From positions 620,001 to 684,000 of the forward strand of contig CAWIWF010000006.1 in the NCBI GenBank assembly GCA_963839815.1: 64,000 bases of DNA, given 5' to 3'. The stretch comes from JACVRM01 sp963839815. Its GTDB lineage: Bacteria; Actinomycetota; Thermoleophilia; Gaiellales; Gaiellaceae. Positions within the stretch are counted from its first letter, which is position 1. Every line of letters starts with the position of its first letter. Shown in pieces: positions 41,665 to 50,326 of the stretch. The position numbers were made by a program, and so were the translations under genes. Below the pieces are notes generated by a model. The model had not been told where the DNA came from, searched no databases, and saw only the letters and a list, made by a program, of their open reading frames with translations.

Positions 41665-42003
41665 TCAGGCGTCGAGATCCGTCTGCTGCATCCGCGGCGA
41701 GCCGTGGATGTTCACCGAGCGCAGCCCGTCGGGGCCGGTCCTGAAGCTGTGCACCCCGCCCGCCGGCACGACCACGATCGTCCCGGCCGATGCCTCGACG
41801 TCCTGGCCGTCGACCGTGAACGTCGCAGACCCCGCCACGATCACGAAGGTCTCCTCGTAGGGGTGGGTGTGGGGCCCGGGGCCCTGTCCCTCGAGCGCGT
41901 CCGTGACGAAGAAGGAGACGCTCGACCCGTGCTCGTGACCCTCGAAGCGCGCAGAGCGGCCGCCGCTCGGGATCAGCTCCTCCAGCCGAAGCACCTTCGC
42001 CAT
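41665..42003 (-). CDS. Cupin-domain protein
   Basis: 112 residues from ATG 42003. Motif 1 GPGPHTHPYEETFVIVAGSA (H-x-H-x3-E) and motif 2 VPAGGVHSFRTG give a complete three-His, one-Glu metal site. VRIAG-free core; no specific enzyme identity. An upstream in-frame GTG (42036) is possible but homology starts at MAKVLRLEEL. Confidence 0.8.
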   Translation of the reverse strand: MAKVLRLEELIPSGGRSARFEGHEHGSSVSFFVTDALEGQGPGPHTHPYEETFVIVAGSATFTVDGQDVEASAGTIVVVPAGGVHSFRTGPDGLRSVNIHGSPRMQQTDLDA

Positions 42004-42058
42004 CGCCGCCCAACGGTAGCGCGGGAGCTCCGTCACGGGGCCCCCGCGCGGACCGCGG

Positions 42059-42568
42059 TTACTTCGGCTGGGCCAGCGGGGCCGCCCGGTTGGTGTAGGT
42101 GACGGCGTTCGTGTACGGGCCCATGGTGAAGCTGATCGTTGGATCGCACGTCTGCCGGCCCCACGCGTCGGTCGTGCAGCTTCGCGAGACCATGCCGCGG
42201 CTGCCCGAGACGGTGACGTTCTGGACGACGTAGCCGCCGGTCATCACCTCCGTCACCGTCGCGCGCGTCGGCATCCCGTTCGGCTTGAGGTGCGGGATGT
42301 CCCTCGGGTACCAGCCGTTCGTCAGCAGCCGGCACTCGCCGGAGCGCACGCCGCTGATCGTGTACGGCCCGGGGTGCGACGGATGGTCGGTCGTGACCGT
42401 GAAGCTGAACTCCTTGGTGCGGAGCGAGTCGGTCGATCCGGCGCTGATCTGCTTGCAGACCTTGATCTGACCGGCGAACGCCTCGCCGGCGCCGACTGTG
42501 AGTAGCGCCGCCGCCGCAAGCGCGACGGAGACTGCAAGGCGTCGCGACGCTCTCCTCGCGTGGCCCAT
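42059..42568 (-). CDS. Secreted protein with Cys pairs
   Basis: 169 residues. Basic n-region and signal peptide LAVSVALAAAALLTVGAGEA, cleavage likely before GQIKVCKQIS. The mature domain is beta-rich with four Cys (KVCKQ, GECRLL, RSCTTD, QTCDP), suggesting two disulfides. Similar modules occur in surface proteins but no family is recognised. Confidence 0.65.
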   Translation of the reverse strand: MGHARRASRRLAVSVALAAAALLTVGAGEAFAGQIKVCKQISAGSTDSLRTKEFSFTVTTDHPSHPGPYTISGVRSGECRLLTNGWYPRDIPHLKPNGMPTRATVTEVMTGGYVVQNVTVSGSRGMVSRSCTTDAWGRQTCDPTISFTMGPYTNAVTYTNRAAPLAQPK

Positions 42569-42696
42569 CTTCCCTCCCCTGCTTCGGGTTGCGCGGGCGC
42601 GAGTCGCCGCCCGCAGACCCTCGATCCTCTCCCTCGGTGCGGGGGAATGCCAGCCGGCAGGCGCACGACTTTCCGCTCGGAGCGAGAATCTGCAGC

Positions 42697-43230
42697 GTGG
42701 GGGCAGCGCCTCAGGTCCGGCTCGAGCTCGAAGGGCACCCGGACGCCTTCCTGCGCCCGCTCGAGGCTGCGGACGCCGAGGCGCTGCGACGCATCCGGCG
42801 AGAGCCCGAGGTGCACCGCTGGTGGGACGAGCTCGAGGACGACTTCCCGCTCGGCGACGAGCCCGACGCCCACCGGCTGACGATCGTCGTGGCCGGGGAG
42901 GTCGCCGGCCTGATCCAGTTCTGGGAGGAGGCGGACCCGAAGTACCGCCATGCCGGCATCGACATGTTCATCGCCTCCGCGCTCCACGGGCGCGGGCTCG
43001 GCACGGCGGCGGTTCGCCGGCTCGCTCGTCACCTCGTCGACGACCTCGGCCATCACCGCCTGACGATCGATCCGGCGGCCGAGAACGTCGCTGCGATCCG
43101 CGCCTACGAGAAGGCGGGCTTCCGCCGCGTTGGCGTCATGCGCAGCTACGAGCGGGACGTCGGCGGCGAGGGCTGGCACGACGGCTTGCTGATGGAGTTA
43201 CTCGCTGACGGCTCGGGGCCCGGGACCTAG
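42697..43230 (+). CDS. GNAT-family N-acetyltransferase (aminoglycoside 6'-type branch)
   Basis: 177 residues from GTG 42697. It shows FLRPLEAADAEALRRIRREP, VHRWWDELEDDFP and the acetyl-CoA loop HGRGLGTAAVRRLARHLVDD, then HRLTIDPAAENVAAIRAYEK. The layout resembles AAC(6')-type enzymes and related acetyltransferases, but substrate is not established. Stop shares CTAG with the opposite-strand gene. Confidence 0.8.
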   Translation: MGAAPQVRLELEGHPDAFLRPLEAADAEALRRIRREPEVHRWWDELEDDFPLGDEPDAHRLTIVVAGEVAGLIQFWEEADPKYRHAGIDMFIASALHGRGLGTAAVRRLARHLVDDLGHHRLTIDPAAENVAAIRAYEKAGFRRVGVMRSYERDVGGEGWHDGLLMELLADGSGPGT

Positions 43231-43889
43231 CCGCGGGGCAAGACGACGAGCGCGATGGCGGCGTAGTGCGACGCCGCTGCGCCGAGCGTCAGCAGGTGGA
43301 AGATCTCGTGGTAGCCGAAGAGGTGCGGGATCGGGTCGGGGCGCCGGAAGGCATAGACGATTGCGCCGGCGGAGTAGAGCAGCCCGCCGGCGAGCAGGAG
43401 CGTCACGCCGGGGGCGCCGAGCTGGAAGAGCTGGGAGACGGCCACTGCGCCGACCCAGCCCAGCGCCAGGCCGAAGACGGCGGAGAGCCACTTCGGCGCT
43501 TGCGGCCAGGCGAGCTTCACCAGGGTCGCGGCGCCGGCACCGACCCAGACGACGACGAGCACGGCTGTCGCGAGCGGGCCCGAGAGCACGAGCAGCGCGA
43601 TCGGCGTGTACGTGCCGGCGATCAGCACGTAGATGCCTGCATGGTCGAGACGGCTCAGCCACCCCCGCGCGCGGGGGCTCCAGGTTGGGCGGTGGTAGAG
43701 CGCGCTCGCACCGAAGCAGGCGGCCACGCAGCTTGCGAAGACGAGCGCAGCGAGGCGGGGCCGCCCGGCGTCCGCGAGCCAGACCAGCGGCACGGCGAGG
43801 ATCAGCGCGACGTAGAACGCGATCTCGTGGAACACGCCCCGCAGCTTCGGCTTGACGCGCGCAGGCGCGCTGGGCACCGGCTCGATCAC
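43227..43889 (-). CDS. Hemolysin III / PAQR-family membrane protein
   Basis: 220 residues, seven hydrophobic segments. Signatures of the family: RGVFHEIAFYVALILAVPLV, GASALYHRPTWSPRARGWL with SRLDHAGIYVLIAGTYTPIA, and GYHEIFHLLTLGAAASHY; the His and Asp residues form the predicted zinc site. Membrane hydrolase-like; hemolytic activity is not implied. Overlaps the small upstream gene by ATGA. Confidence 0.9.
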   Translation of the reverse strand: MIEPVPSAPARVKPKLRGVFHEIAFYVALILAVPLVWLADAGRPRLAALVFASCVAACFGASALYHRPTWSPRARGWLSRLDHAGIYVLIAGTYTPIALLVLSGPLATAVLVVVWVGAGAATLVKLAWPQAPKWLSAVFGLALGWVGAVAVSQLFQLGAPGVTLLLAGGLLYSAGAIVYAFRRPDPIPHLFGYHEIFHLLTLGAAASHYAAIALVVLPRG

Positions 43890-44104
43890 TGCTCGTCGCG
43901 CTGGGAGTCCTGGGCCGCGAACGACTGCTCCCAGCCGACGTTGGTCAGCATGGCGCCGACCTCGCGGAGGGCGATCGCGATCTCGATCCCGATCTCGCGG
44001 ATCGCGTCGGCCTCGGGCGCCTGCGAGGGCGTGGACCGGAGCTCGCGCAGCGATGCCTCGAGCCGCTCGATCTGGGCGTAGTTGCGCTGCTCGGGGCTGC
44101 TCAC
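43886..44104 (-). CDS. Small helical protein
   Basis: 72 residues: RNYAQIERLEASLRELRSTP ... EIAIALREVGAMLTNVGWEQ. Soluble and mostly helical; no family recognised. Four-base overlap with the hemolysin III gene supports it being real. Confidence 0.6.
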   Translation of the reverse strand: MSSPEQRNYAQIERLEASLRELRSTPSQAPEADAIREIGIEIAIALREVGAMLTNVGWEQSFAAQDSQRDEQ

Positions 44105-44168
44105 GAGCTCTCCGGCGAACCGAGGCGGCTCGCTGGGCGCGGCCCTGCCGGGCTGGCGCTTCGAGGCG

Positions 44169-44402
44169 TCACTCGGCGGGCTGACGCTCGGCCCCGCCGT
44201 CGGGCTGCTCAGCCCCGACCGCGTCGGGCTCGTCGCCGCCCGGGTGTGCCTCCTCGAAGTGCTCGCTCCCAGGGGGCGCGAGGCCGGCGGCCTTGGCGAT
44301 CTTCGCGGCTTCCTTGCGCTCGCGCTTGAGCTCGCGCTTCTCGCGCACGGCCTGCTCGCGCTTCATCTTCTCGAACGTCTGTCGGCTCTTCTTTGACGCC
44401 AA
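44169..44402 (-). CDS. Small Lys/Arg-rich protein
   Basis: 77 residues from TTG 44402, with GGAG eight bases upstream. KKSRQTFEKMKREQAVREKR and ELKRERKEAAKIAKA form a long basic helix, followed by an acidic Gly/Pro tail. Similar proteins are common hypothetical genes in this group of bacteria; nucleic-acid contact is possible. The unusual start codon makes it easy to miss. Confidence 0.6.
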   Translation of the reverse strand: MASKKSRQTFEKMKREQAVREKRELKRERKEAAKIAKAAGLAPPGSEHFEEAHPGGDEPDAVGAEQPDGGAERQPAE

Positions 44403-44570
44403 CGCACTCCTCGCTCTCTGTCGGATACGGGACGTGCCGGGACTGCGGCACGCTGAGACAGCCGAGACGACCGTGGCGGCCCCCCACGAGGCAGGAACGA
44501 GTCGAATGGCCCGACCCAGGCTACCGGCAGAGGGCGCTGACGTGGCCGCCCGCGGCCGTACCATGCCGCC

Positions 44571-45059
44571 GTGAGCTTCGCCGACGTGCTTGCCGCCAAC
44601 GAGGCGTACGCGAGCGGCTTCCGACTCGCCGGGCTCGAGGCGCGAGCGGCGAGGGGCCTCGCGATCCTCACCTGCATGGACTCGCGTATCGAGCCGCTCG
44701 CGATGCTGGGACTCGAGCCTGGCGATGCCAAGATCGTGCGCAACGCGGGCGCCCGCGTCACCGACGACGTGCTGCGGACCTTCGTGCTCGCGCACTACCT
44801 GCTCGAGGTCGACCGGGCGATGGTGATCGGCCACACGATGTGCCGCATGACCGCGGAAAGCGAGGAGGCGGTGCATCGGGCGATCGGCGTCGCGGGTGGA
44901 CCTGACACTCGCAGCCTCAGCTTCCTGGTCGCGCGCGATCTGGAGGAGACGGTGCGCGCCGACGTGCAGCGCGTCCGCTCCTGGCCGTATCTCGCCGGCC
45001 TCGAGGTCGGCGGCTTCGTCTACGACATCGACAGCGGCCGGCTGACGCAGGTCTGCTGA
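44571..45059 (+). CDS. Beta-carbonic anhydrase
   Basis: 162 residues, short-form beta class. Zinc ligands Cys35, His88 and Cys91 (LTCMDSRIEP; IGHTMCRM) with the Asp37-Arg39 dyad. Interconverts CO2 and bicarbonate in the cytoplasm. GTG 44571. NAGARVTDDVLRTFVLAHYL is the conserved substrate-pocket region. Confidence 0.93.
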   Translation: MSFADVLAANEAYASGFRLAGLEARAARGLAILTCMDSRIEPLAMLGLEPGDAKIVRNAGARVTDDVLRTFVLAHYLLEVDRAMVIGHTMCRMTAESEEAVHRAIGVAGGPDTRSLSFLVARDLEETVRADVQRVRSWPYLAGLEVGGFVYDIDSGRLTQVC

Positions 45060-45168
45060 GAGCGACGTTCCCTGGCTCGCACGGCGCCTGAGCGGCGGCG
45101 CCAGGGGGAACCGGAGCGCCGTCACTGCTGGAGAACGAGTGGCGGAGACTCCACACGTGGAGGTCGTG

Positions 45169-45798
45169 ATGAAGACGCTCTCGCTCCTTGCTGTCCCCAT
45201 GACCGTGCTGACGCTCGCCTTGCCGGCTGCCGCGTCCGAGCCGTCCAAGCCGAAGCGGCTCGAGCGCCAGGTCGCGGCGCTGCACGCCAAGGCGAAGCGG
45301 CTCGGCCGCCAGGTCGCGGTGCTGCAGAGGTCGGTGAGGCGGCTCGAGGCCGAGCGGAAGGCGCTGCGCCAGGCCCAGGCGTCGGTGCTGCGGCGTGAGC
45401 GTGCGCTCCTGCTGCGGATCGTCGCGGCCGACCCGTGCCCGATCACGCGGCCGAACGGCAGCGTCCCGCCAGGCTCGACCTTCGGCGCCGAGTTCCACGG
45501 CAATGGCGCTCTCTGGGTGGGCGTGCCGCCCGCCAACGTCGTGCTGACGCCGAAGGCGGCCGACGGCTCGGTCGGAACGAAGTTCGGCTGGTGGCGGGAG
45601 GCGATCGGCGCGCTCACGATCGACGGCCGCCGGCTCGACGGCCCGGCGCCGCTGCTGAGGGCCGCCGTGCCGGACGGCTACGGCGACCGCGGCTTCCAGC
45701 CGAGCTCGATCACGTTCCCCTCCGAGGGCTGCTGGGAGGTGACGGGCCGTGTGGGCGGCGCGACGCTGACGTTCGTGACACTCGCGCTCGGCGAGTGA
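45169..45798 (+). CDS. Secreted coiled-coil protein with C-terminal beta domain
   Basis: 209 residues from ATG 45169. Signal peptide LSLLAVPMTVLTLALPAAAS; then a coiled coil of about 65 residues (LERQVAALHAKAKRLGRQVA, VLQRSVRRLEAERKALRQ), with heptads rich in Leu/Val. The C-terminal ~110 residues form a beta domain with a Cys pair (ADPCPITRPN, SEGCWEVTGRV). Extracellular; function unknown. GTG 45139 is an alternative start. Confidence 0.7.
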   Translation: MKTLSLLAVPMTVLTLALPAAASEPSKPKRLERQVAALHAKAKRLGRQVAVLQRSVRRLEAERKALRQAQASVLRRERALLLRIVAADPCPITRPNGSVPPGSTFGAEFHGNGALWVGVPPANVVLTPKAADGSVGTKFGWWREAIGALTIDGRRLDGPAPLLRAAVPDGYGDRGFQPSSITFPSEGCWEVTGRVGGATLTFVTLALGE

Positions 45799-45884
45799 GC
45801 GCGCCGTGAGGCCATCGCTCGTCGGGGCCGCAAGGGGACACGGGCACTCGACCGGACCCCCATCGCGACGCCGACCCGGCCGGC

Positions 45885-46298
45885 TCAGACGTCGAGAGCC
45901 GCGCGGGCCTTCGCGAACTGATCCTCGCGCACGTAGATCACGTACCCGAACGATCCGCCCCCGTCCGTGACGCCGGAGGACGCGTAGATGTCGACCCCGG
46001 CCGCGACGAGCCGCTCGTGCACGCTCGCGAGCGCGCCGAGCTCGTCGTCACCCTGGACGAGCAAGGCGTGGTGAGGGCCGTCCAGGGCGAGACCCATCTC
46101 GTGCGCCTCCGTCACCAGGTGAGGCGGATCCTCGGGGAAGAGCGCGAACTGCGCGAGCGACGGACCGCTCGGGACGGCCGTGAAGGCGAGCTGGTTGACG
46201 CCCCGCTCGGCGAGCGCGGCCAGCACGCGGTACGCCGCCGTGAGCTCGTCACGGACGTTGGCGTAGTAGTACTCGACGGGGCGAATCGTGAACGCCAC
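45885..46298 (-). CDS. ACT-like small regulatory-domain protein
   Basis: 137 residues from GTG 46298, GGAGG upstream. IRPVEYYYANVRDELTAAYR ... GVNQLAFTAVPSGPSLAQF and GVDIYASSGVTDGGGSFGYV read as two ferredoxin-like (ACT-type) repeats. Could bind a small ligand. No partner enzyme adjacent; function unknown. Confidence 0.65.
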   Translation of the reverse strand: MAFTIRPVEYYYANVRDELTAAYRVLAALAERGVNQLAFTAVPSGPSLAQFALFPEDPPHLVTEAHEMGLALDGPHHALLVQGDDELGALASVHERLVAAGVDIYASSGVTDGGGSFGYVIYVREDQFAKARAALDV

Positions 46299-46327
46299 TC
46301 GCGCCTCCTCCGGTGTCTGCCCTGATC

Positions 46328-46978
46328 CTAGGCGCGGGCAACCTCGCTCGTGGACTGCGGTGCGACGCCGGCCACCGGCTCGGTTGCGTTGCGTGACAGC
46401 AGGACGCTGACGACCGAGATCCAGACTGCCGAGAAGAGCAGAGCGACGAAGTCGGCGAACGGAACGAAGAGCGCGATGCCGAGGACGAGTGCCGTCCAGC
46501 CGAGCCACCGGCGACTTTGTTCGTGGCCGAGCATGGTGCCCGCCGCCCCGAGCATGAGGACACCGAGGCTGGCATTGGCCGCCACCCAGACGTCCCCGTC
46601 GATCAGCGCAAGGATCCTGATCGCGTCGCCCGAGGCTCCCTGGTCAGGGGCATTCGCCAGCGAGAACGTGATCAGGGCAGAGGCCATCAGCCCGGCCCCG
46701 GTGATCGCCGCGCCGACGAGCGCGAGCAGCTCCCAGGCGGACCGCGCCGCGCCCTCGCGCAGCTGGGCGAGCGCGATCGCGAAGAGCGCAAGAAGCGGCA
46801 CGGTCGCCGCGATCACGAATGCGTAGGCCGAGCGCTTGAGGGCATGCTCGTCGTAGTAGGCGAGGAGCGCCGTCCCGGTTGCGTCCGCTGGCGGTGTGTC
46901 GCCAAAGGCGATCAAGCCGCCGATCATCGCGACGACGAACCCGAGGCCGCTCAGCGGCAGCAGCTTCCTTGCGGTCAT
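46328..46978 (-). CDS. Multi-pass membrane protein (DUF4386-like)
   Basis: 216 residues, six hydrophobic segments. LLPLSGLGFVVAMIGGLIAF at the start and YYDEHALKRSAYAFVIAATV after. AAGGAG lies upstream of ATG 46978. It belongs to a broad family of uncharacterised six-helix proteins. Divergent from the histidine kinase gene across 130 bp. Confidence 0.7.
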   Translation of the reverse strand: MTARKLLPLSGLGFVVAMIGGLIAFGDTPPADATGTALLAYYDEHALKRSAYAFVIAATVPLLALFAIALAQLREGAARSAWELLALVGAAITGAGLMASALITFSLANAPDQGASGDAIRILALIDGDVWVAANASLGVLMLGAAGTMLGHEQSRRWLGWTALVLGIALFVPFADFVALLFSAVWISVVSVLLSRNATEPVAGVAPQSTSEVARA

Positions 46979-47108
46979 GTCCCACTCCTTGGTCGAGGTC
47001 TCCACCAGCCTGATGTCGGTGACGACGGGCGGCAACGGCGTCAGCACTGGGATCGACTCCGGGCCAGCTCCTATTGCCTTCACCGGCGCAGAGGCGAAAG
47101 ATCCAGGC

Positions 47109-49091
47109 ATGCGCCTCTGGCTTGCTGCGTGGGGAGTCACCCTCGCGACCCTCGCCATGGTGGCTGCACACATCGTGCACGTCGCCAGCTCGTATCCGGA
47201 CGAGGTGGACGGCACGCCGCTGTGGATCGAACCCTTCATCGTGCTCGCGCTGCTTGCGCCGCTCGCCGTCGGCTTCATGATCGCCGTCCGCCGGCCGCGC
47301 AACCTGATCGCGTGGATCCTGCTCCTCGGCCCATTCAGCCTGGCCCTGGCATCGCTGCCGCTCCTTCTGCTCAGCGAGGGCTGGGCGCTCCAGTTCGGCC
47401 GCGCGACCTGGCCGCTCCTCTACGCCTGGCCGATCGCGATCGCCTTCGTTTTTCCGAACGGCCGCCTACTGTCGCCGCGCTGGCGTTGGCCCGCCGGCGC
47501 GACGGCCTTCTGCTTCACCGCCTTCATCGGCATGAGCCTTGTCGATCCGAGCCCGTACTGGGAGCCGAACGAGGGGGTCTCAAATCCGCTCGGGGGCAAC
47601 GCCGTCGGCGAGCTGGTGGCGCACTCGTGGGTCTGGGTGCCGCTCTGGCTGGGGGTCCTGGCCAGCCTGCTGGCCGGGGCGGCGGCGATCCGTTTTCGGC
47701 TGCTGCGCTCCACCGGCGTCCAGCGGCTGCAGGTGCTCTGGCTCGCGTGGACGGCAACGCTGATCCCCATCGGGCTGCTGCTCTGCGGTCTGACCTCCTT
47801 GGCGCTCGGAGACTCGCTCGTCGACTGGGTGCTATGGCCCTTCATGCTGCTGATCGAGGCAGCGATCGCGGTCGCGGTCGGCGTCGGCGTCGCGCGCTAC
47901 CGGCTGTATGCGATCGAGCGCCTGGTCAATCGCACGGTCGTCTACGTCGTCCTCACGGTACTGCTCGCGAGCGCCTACGCGGGAGTCACGCTGCTTCTCG
48001 GAGTCGGGCTCGGTCGCGACTCTGCCTGGGTCACCGCTGCGGCGACGCTGGCGGCAACGCTCGCGTTCCGGCCGCTGCGCTCGCTCGTGCAGCGCAGGGT
48101 CGACCGCCGCTTCAGCCGCGCTACGTACGAGGCTCTGCGGCTCGTCCGGGCCTTCGAGGACGACGTGCGCGAGAACCGCAGGGCGCCGGAGGAGATCGGC
48201 GGCGTGCTCGCGGAGGCGCTTGGCGATCCGCTCGCCGAGCTGCTGTTCTGGCTGCCGGCGAGTGAAGCGTATGCCGACGCAGCCGGCCGGATCGCGCGGC
48301 TCCCCGAGGACGAACGCGCGCCCTGCGAGCTGCAGCGAGACGGCACACGGACCGCGGTGCTCCTACACGATGCGACCCTGCTCGACCGCCGCGAGCTTCT
48401 AGACGGGGTGCTCGCGGCAGCGTCGCTGTCTGTCGAGATCGCCAGGCTGCGCGTCGAGGTGCGGCTGCAGCTGGCCGAAGTCGAGGCGTCGCGGGCTCGA
48501 ATCGTCGAGGCGGGCTACGAGGAGCGCCGCCGGCTCGAGCGGGATCTCCACGACGGCGCCCAGCAGCGGCTCGTGTCGCTCGGCCTCCGCCTCCGCCGCA
48601 TGCAGCGCTCGCTCCCGCGCGAGGCCTCGGTGCTATCGCCCGCGTTCGACCAGACCGTGGACGAGGTGGGCGCCGCGATCGCCGACCTGCGCCAGATCGC
48701 AGCCGGCGTGCGGCCCGCCCGGCTCGACGAGGGTCTCGCAGCCGCGCTCAGCGAGCTGGCGGCGAGCTCGCCGCTCCGGGTCAGTGTCGACGCGCCGGTC
48801 GAGCGGACTGCGGCAAGCGTCGAGGCGGCCGCGTACTTCGTCGTCTGCGAGGCGCTGACGAATGCCGTCAAGCACGCGCATGCGTCGGTCGTCGACGTCC
48901 GTGCCTCCCGGGCGAATGGGGCGCTGGTGGTCAGCATCAGCGACGACGGCGTCGGAGGCGCGGTTCCACGGCGCGGTTCAGGGCTGGCCGGGCTGCGTGA
49001 CCGCGTGGCGGCCCACGGGGGCACGCTGACCGTCACTAGTCCATTGGATGGCGGCACGCGCGTCGAGGTCGCGATTCCGTGCGAATCGTGA
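47109..49091 (+). CDS. NarL-type sensor histidine kinase
   Basis: 660 residues. About nine hydrophobic segments in the first ~320 residues, a linker with a GAF-like region, then dimerisation/phosphoacceptor (HisKA_3) YEERRRLERDLHDGAQQRLV with His481, and the ATPase domain: N-box CEALTNAVKHAHA near residue 585, G1 ISDDGVGGA, G2 GSGLAGLRDRVAAHGGTL. Its response regulator follows with a 13-base overlap. The signal is unknown; the large membrane module suggests a membrane-sensed or lipophilic cue. Confidence 0.92.
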   Translation: MRLWLAAWGVTLATLAMVAAHIVHVASSYPDEVDGTPLWIEPFIVLALLAPLAVGFMIAVRRPRNLIAWILLLGPFSLALASLPLLLLSEGWALQFGRATWPLLYAWPIAIAFVFPNGRLLSPRWRWPAGATAFCFTAFIGMSLVDPSPYWEPNEGVSNPLGGNAVGELVAHSWVWVPLWLGVLASLLAGAAAIRFRLLRSTGVQRLQVLWLAWTATLIPIGLLLCGLTSLALGDSLVDWVLWPFMLLIEAAIAVAVGVGVARYRLYAIERLVNRTVVYVVLTVLLASAYAGVTLLLGVGLGRDSAWVTAAATLAATLAFRPLRSLVQRRVDRRFSRATYEALRLVRAFEDDVRENRRAPEEIGGVLAEALGDPLAELLFWLPASEAYADAAGRIARLPEDERAPCELQRDGTRTAVLLHDATLLDRRELLDGVLAAASLSVEIARLRVEVRLQLAEVEASRARIVEAGYEERRRLERDLHDGAQQRLVSLGLRLRRMQRSLPREASVLSPAFDQTVDEVGAAIADLRQIAAGVRPARLDEGLAAALSELAASSPLRVSVDAPVERTAASVEAAAYFVVCEALTNAVKHAHASVVDVRASRANGALVVSISDDGVGGAVPRRGSGLAGLRDRVAAHGGTLTVTSPLDGGTRVEVAIPCES

Positions 49092-49726
49092 TCGCCGAGG
49101 ACGCCGTGCTCCTTCGCGAAGGTCTCGCCGGGTTGCTCGAGGACGCGGGCCACGAGGTCGTCGCGCGCGTGGGCGACGCCGAGTCGCTGCTGGCGGTGGT
49201 GGCCGAGCATGACCCCGACCTCGCGGTCGTCGATGTTCGCATGCCGCCGACCTACGAAGACGAGGGCATGCGCGCCGCCGTCGATGTCCGCCGCGGTCAC
49301 CCACGCACGGCGGTGCTCGTGCTCTCGCAGCACGTGGAGAGCCGATACGCCGTCGAGTTGGTCGGGGCCGAAGGCGGCTTCGGCTACCTGCTGAAGGACC
49401 GCGTCCTCGACGTGGACGAGTTCCTCGATGCGGCCGAACGGGTCAGTCTCGGCGGCTCGGCGCTCGATCCGGAGGTGGTACGGCAGCTGCTGACGCCGCC
49501 GGGTGAGGACGACGCGCTGCGAGGGCTGACCCCCCGCGAGCGGGAGGTGCTCGGCCTCATGGCCGAGGGCAAGACGAATCTGGGGATCGCGCGGCAGCTG
49601 TGGCTGACCGAGAAGACCGTGGAGACCCATGTGAGCTCGATCCTGGGAAAGCTCGGCCTGCCCGCCTCCGCGGATGGCCACCGGCGAGTCCTGGCGGTGC
49701 TCGCCTATCTGCGCACGGCTGCGTAG
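49079..49726 (+). CDS. NarL/LuxR-type response regulator
   Basis: 215 residues from GTG 49079. Receiver domain with acidic pair Glu7-Asp8, phosphoacceptor Asp52 (AVVDVRMPP) and Lys in YLLKDRVLD. C-terminal LuxR HTH: GLTPREREVLGLMAEGKTNL and TEKTVETHVSSILGKLGL. Partner of the adjacent kinase. Target genes unknown; the cupin cluster just downstream is on the opposite strand. Confidence 0.93.
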   Translation: MRIVIAEDAVLLREGLAGLLEDAGHEVVARVGDAESLLAVVAEHDPDLAVVDVRMPPTYEDEGMRAAVDVRRGHPRTAVLVLSQHVESRYAVELVGAEGGFGYLLKDRVLDVDEFLDAAERVSLGGSALDPEVVRQLLTPPGEDDALRGLTPREREVLGLMAEGKTNLGIARQLWLTEKTVETHVSSILGKLGLPASADGHRRVLAVLAYLRTAA

Positions 49727-49779
49727 CGCAGCCAGCCACATGGGGTCGTGGACCACCGGCGGACGGGCCGAAGGTCAGC

Positions 49780-50316
49780 TCAGCCCGGCAGCCAGCCGTC
49801 GCGGTAGGCGGTCGGCTCGTCGGGCGCGACCGCCGCATAGGCCTCGCGCGGGTCGGTCGTCTCGCGCTCGACCCCGGCGCCGTGGCGAAGCGCCGCGTCG
49901 TCGACGGTGTAGGCGCCCCAGCCTGGGCCGTAGCCCGCGCGGGCGCCGACCGCGAGGATCAGGCACGGCCGCTCGGCCCCGACGATGGTGTGATTCGTCC
50001 CGGGTGCGCAGTGCACGAGATCCCACTGGCGCAGCGGCCGCTCCTGCCCCTCGACGATCAGCAGCGCGTCGCCGGCGAGGACGAGGAAGTCCTCCTGGTT
50101 CGCCTCGTGGTGATACAGCGTCGCAGGCTCGCCGGGCGTCAGCCTGACCAGGTTCACGCCCAGCTGCTCGAACGGGTGCCCCACGTCGAAGGAGAGGAAG
50201 GCACCGCGACCGGGCGCGTGTGCCCAGCGCGCCTCGCGCGCATTGACGACGAACCAGCCGGGCCCCGTCGCTGCGAGCCCATGCTCGTTCTGCTCGAGCG
50301 GCGCCTCGGAGGACAT
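49780..50316 (-). CDS. Cupin-domain protein, paralogue A
   Basis: 178 residues from ATG 50316. The N-terminal ~75 residues are characteristic (NEHGLAATGPGWFVVNAREA), then cupin motif 1 LYHHEANQEDFLVLAGDALL and motif 2 CAPGTNHTIVGA. The C-terminal tail YTVDDAALRHGAGVERETTD ... AYRDGWLPG is shared with paralogues B and C at 51127 and 51689. Metal site reduced to H-x-E plus His. Function unknown. Confidence 0.8.
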   Translation of the reverse strand: MSSEAPLEQNEHGLAATGPGWFVVNAREARWAHAPGRGAFLSFDVGHPFEQLGVNLVRLTPGEPATLYHHEANQEDFLVLAGDALLIVEGQERPLRQWDLVHCAPGTNHTIVGAERPCLILAVGARAGYGPGWGAYTVDDAALRHGAGVERETTDPREAYAAVAPDEPTAYRDGWLPG

Positions 50317-50326
50317 CGGCGCGAGG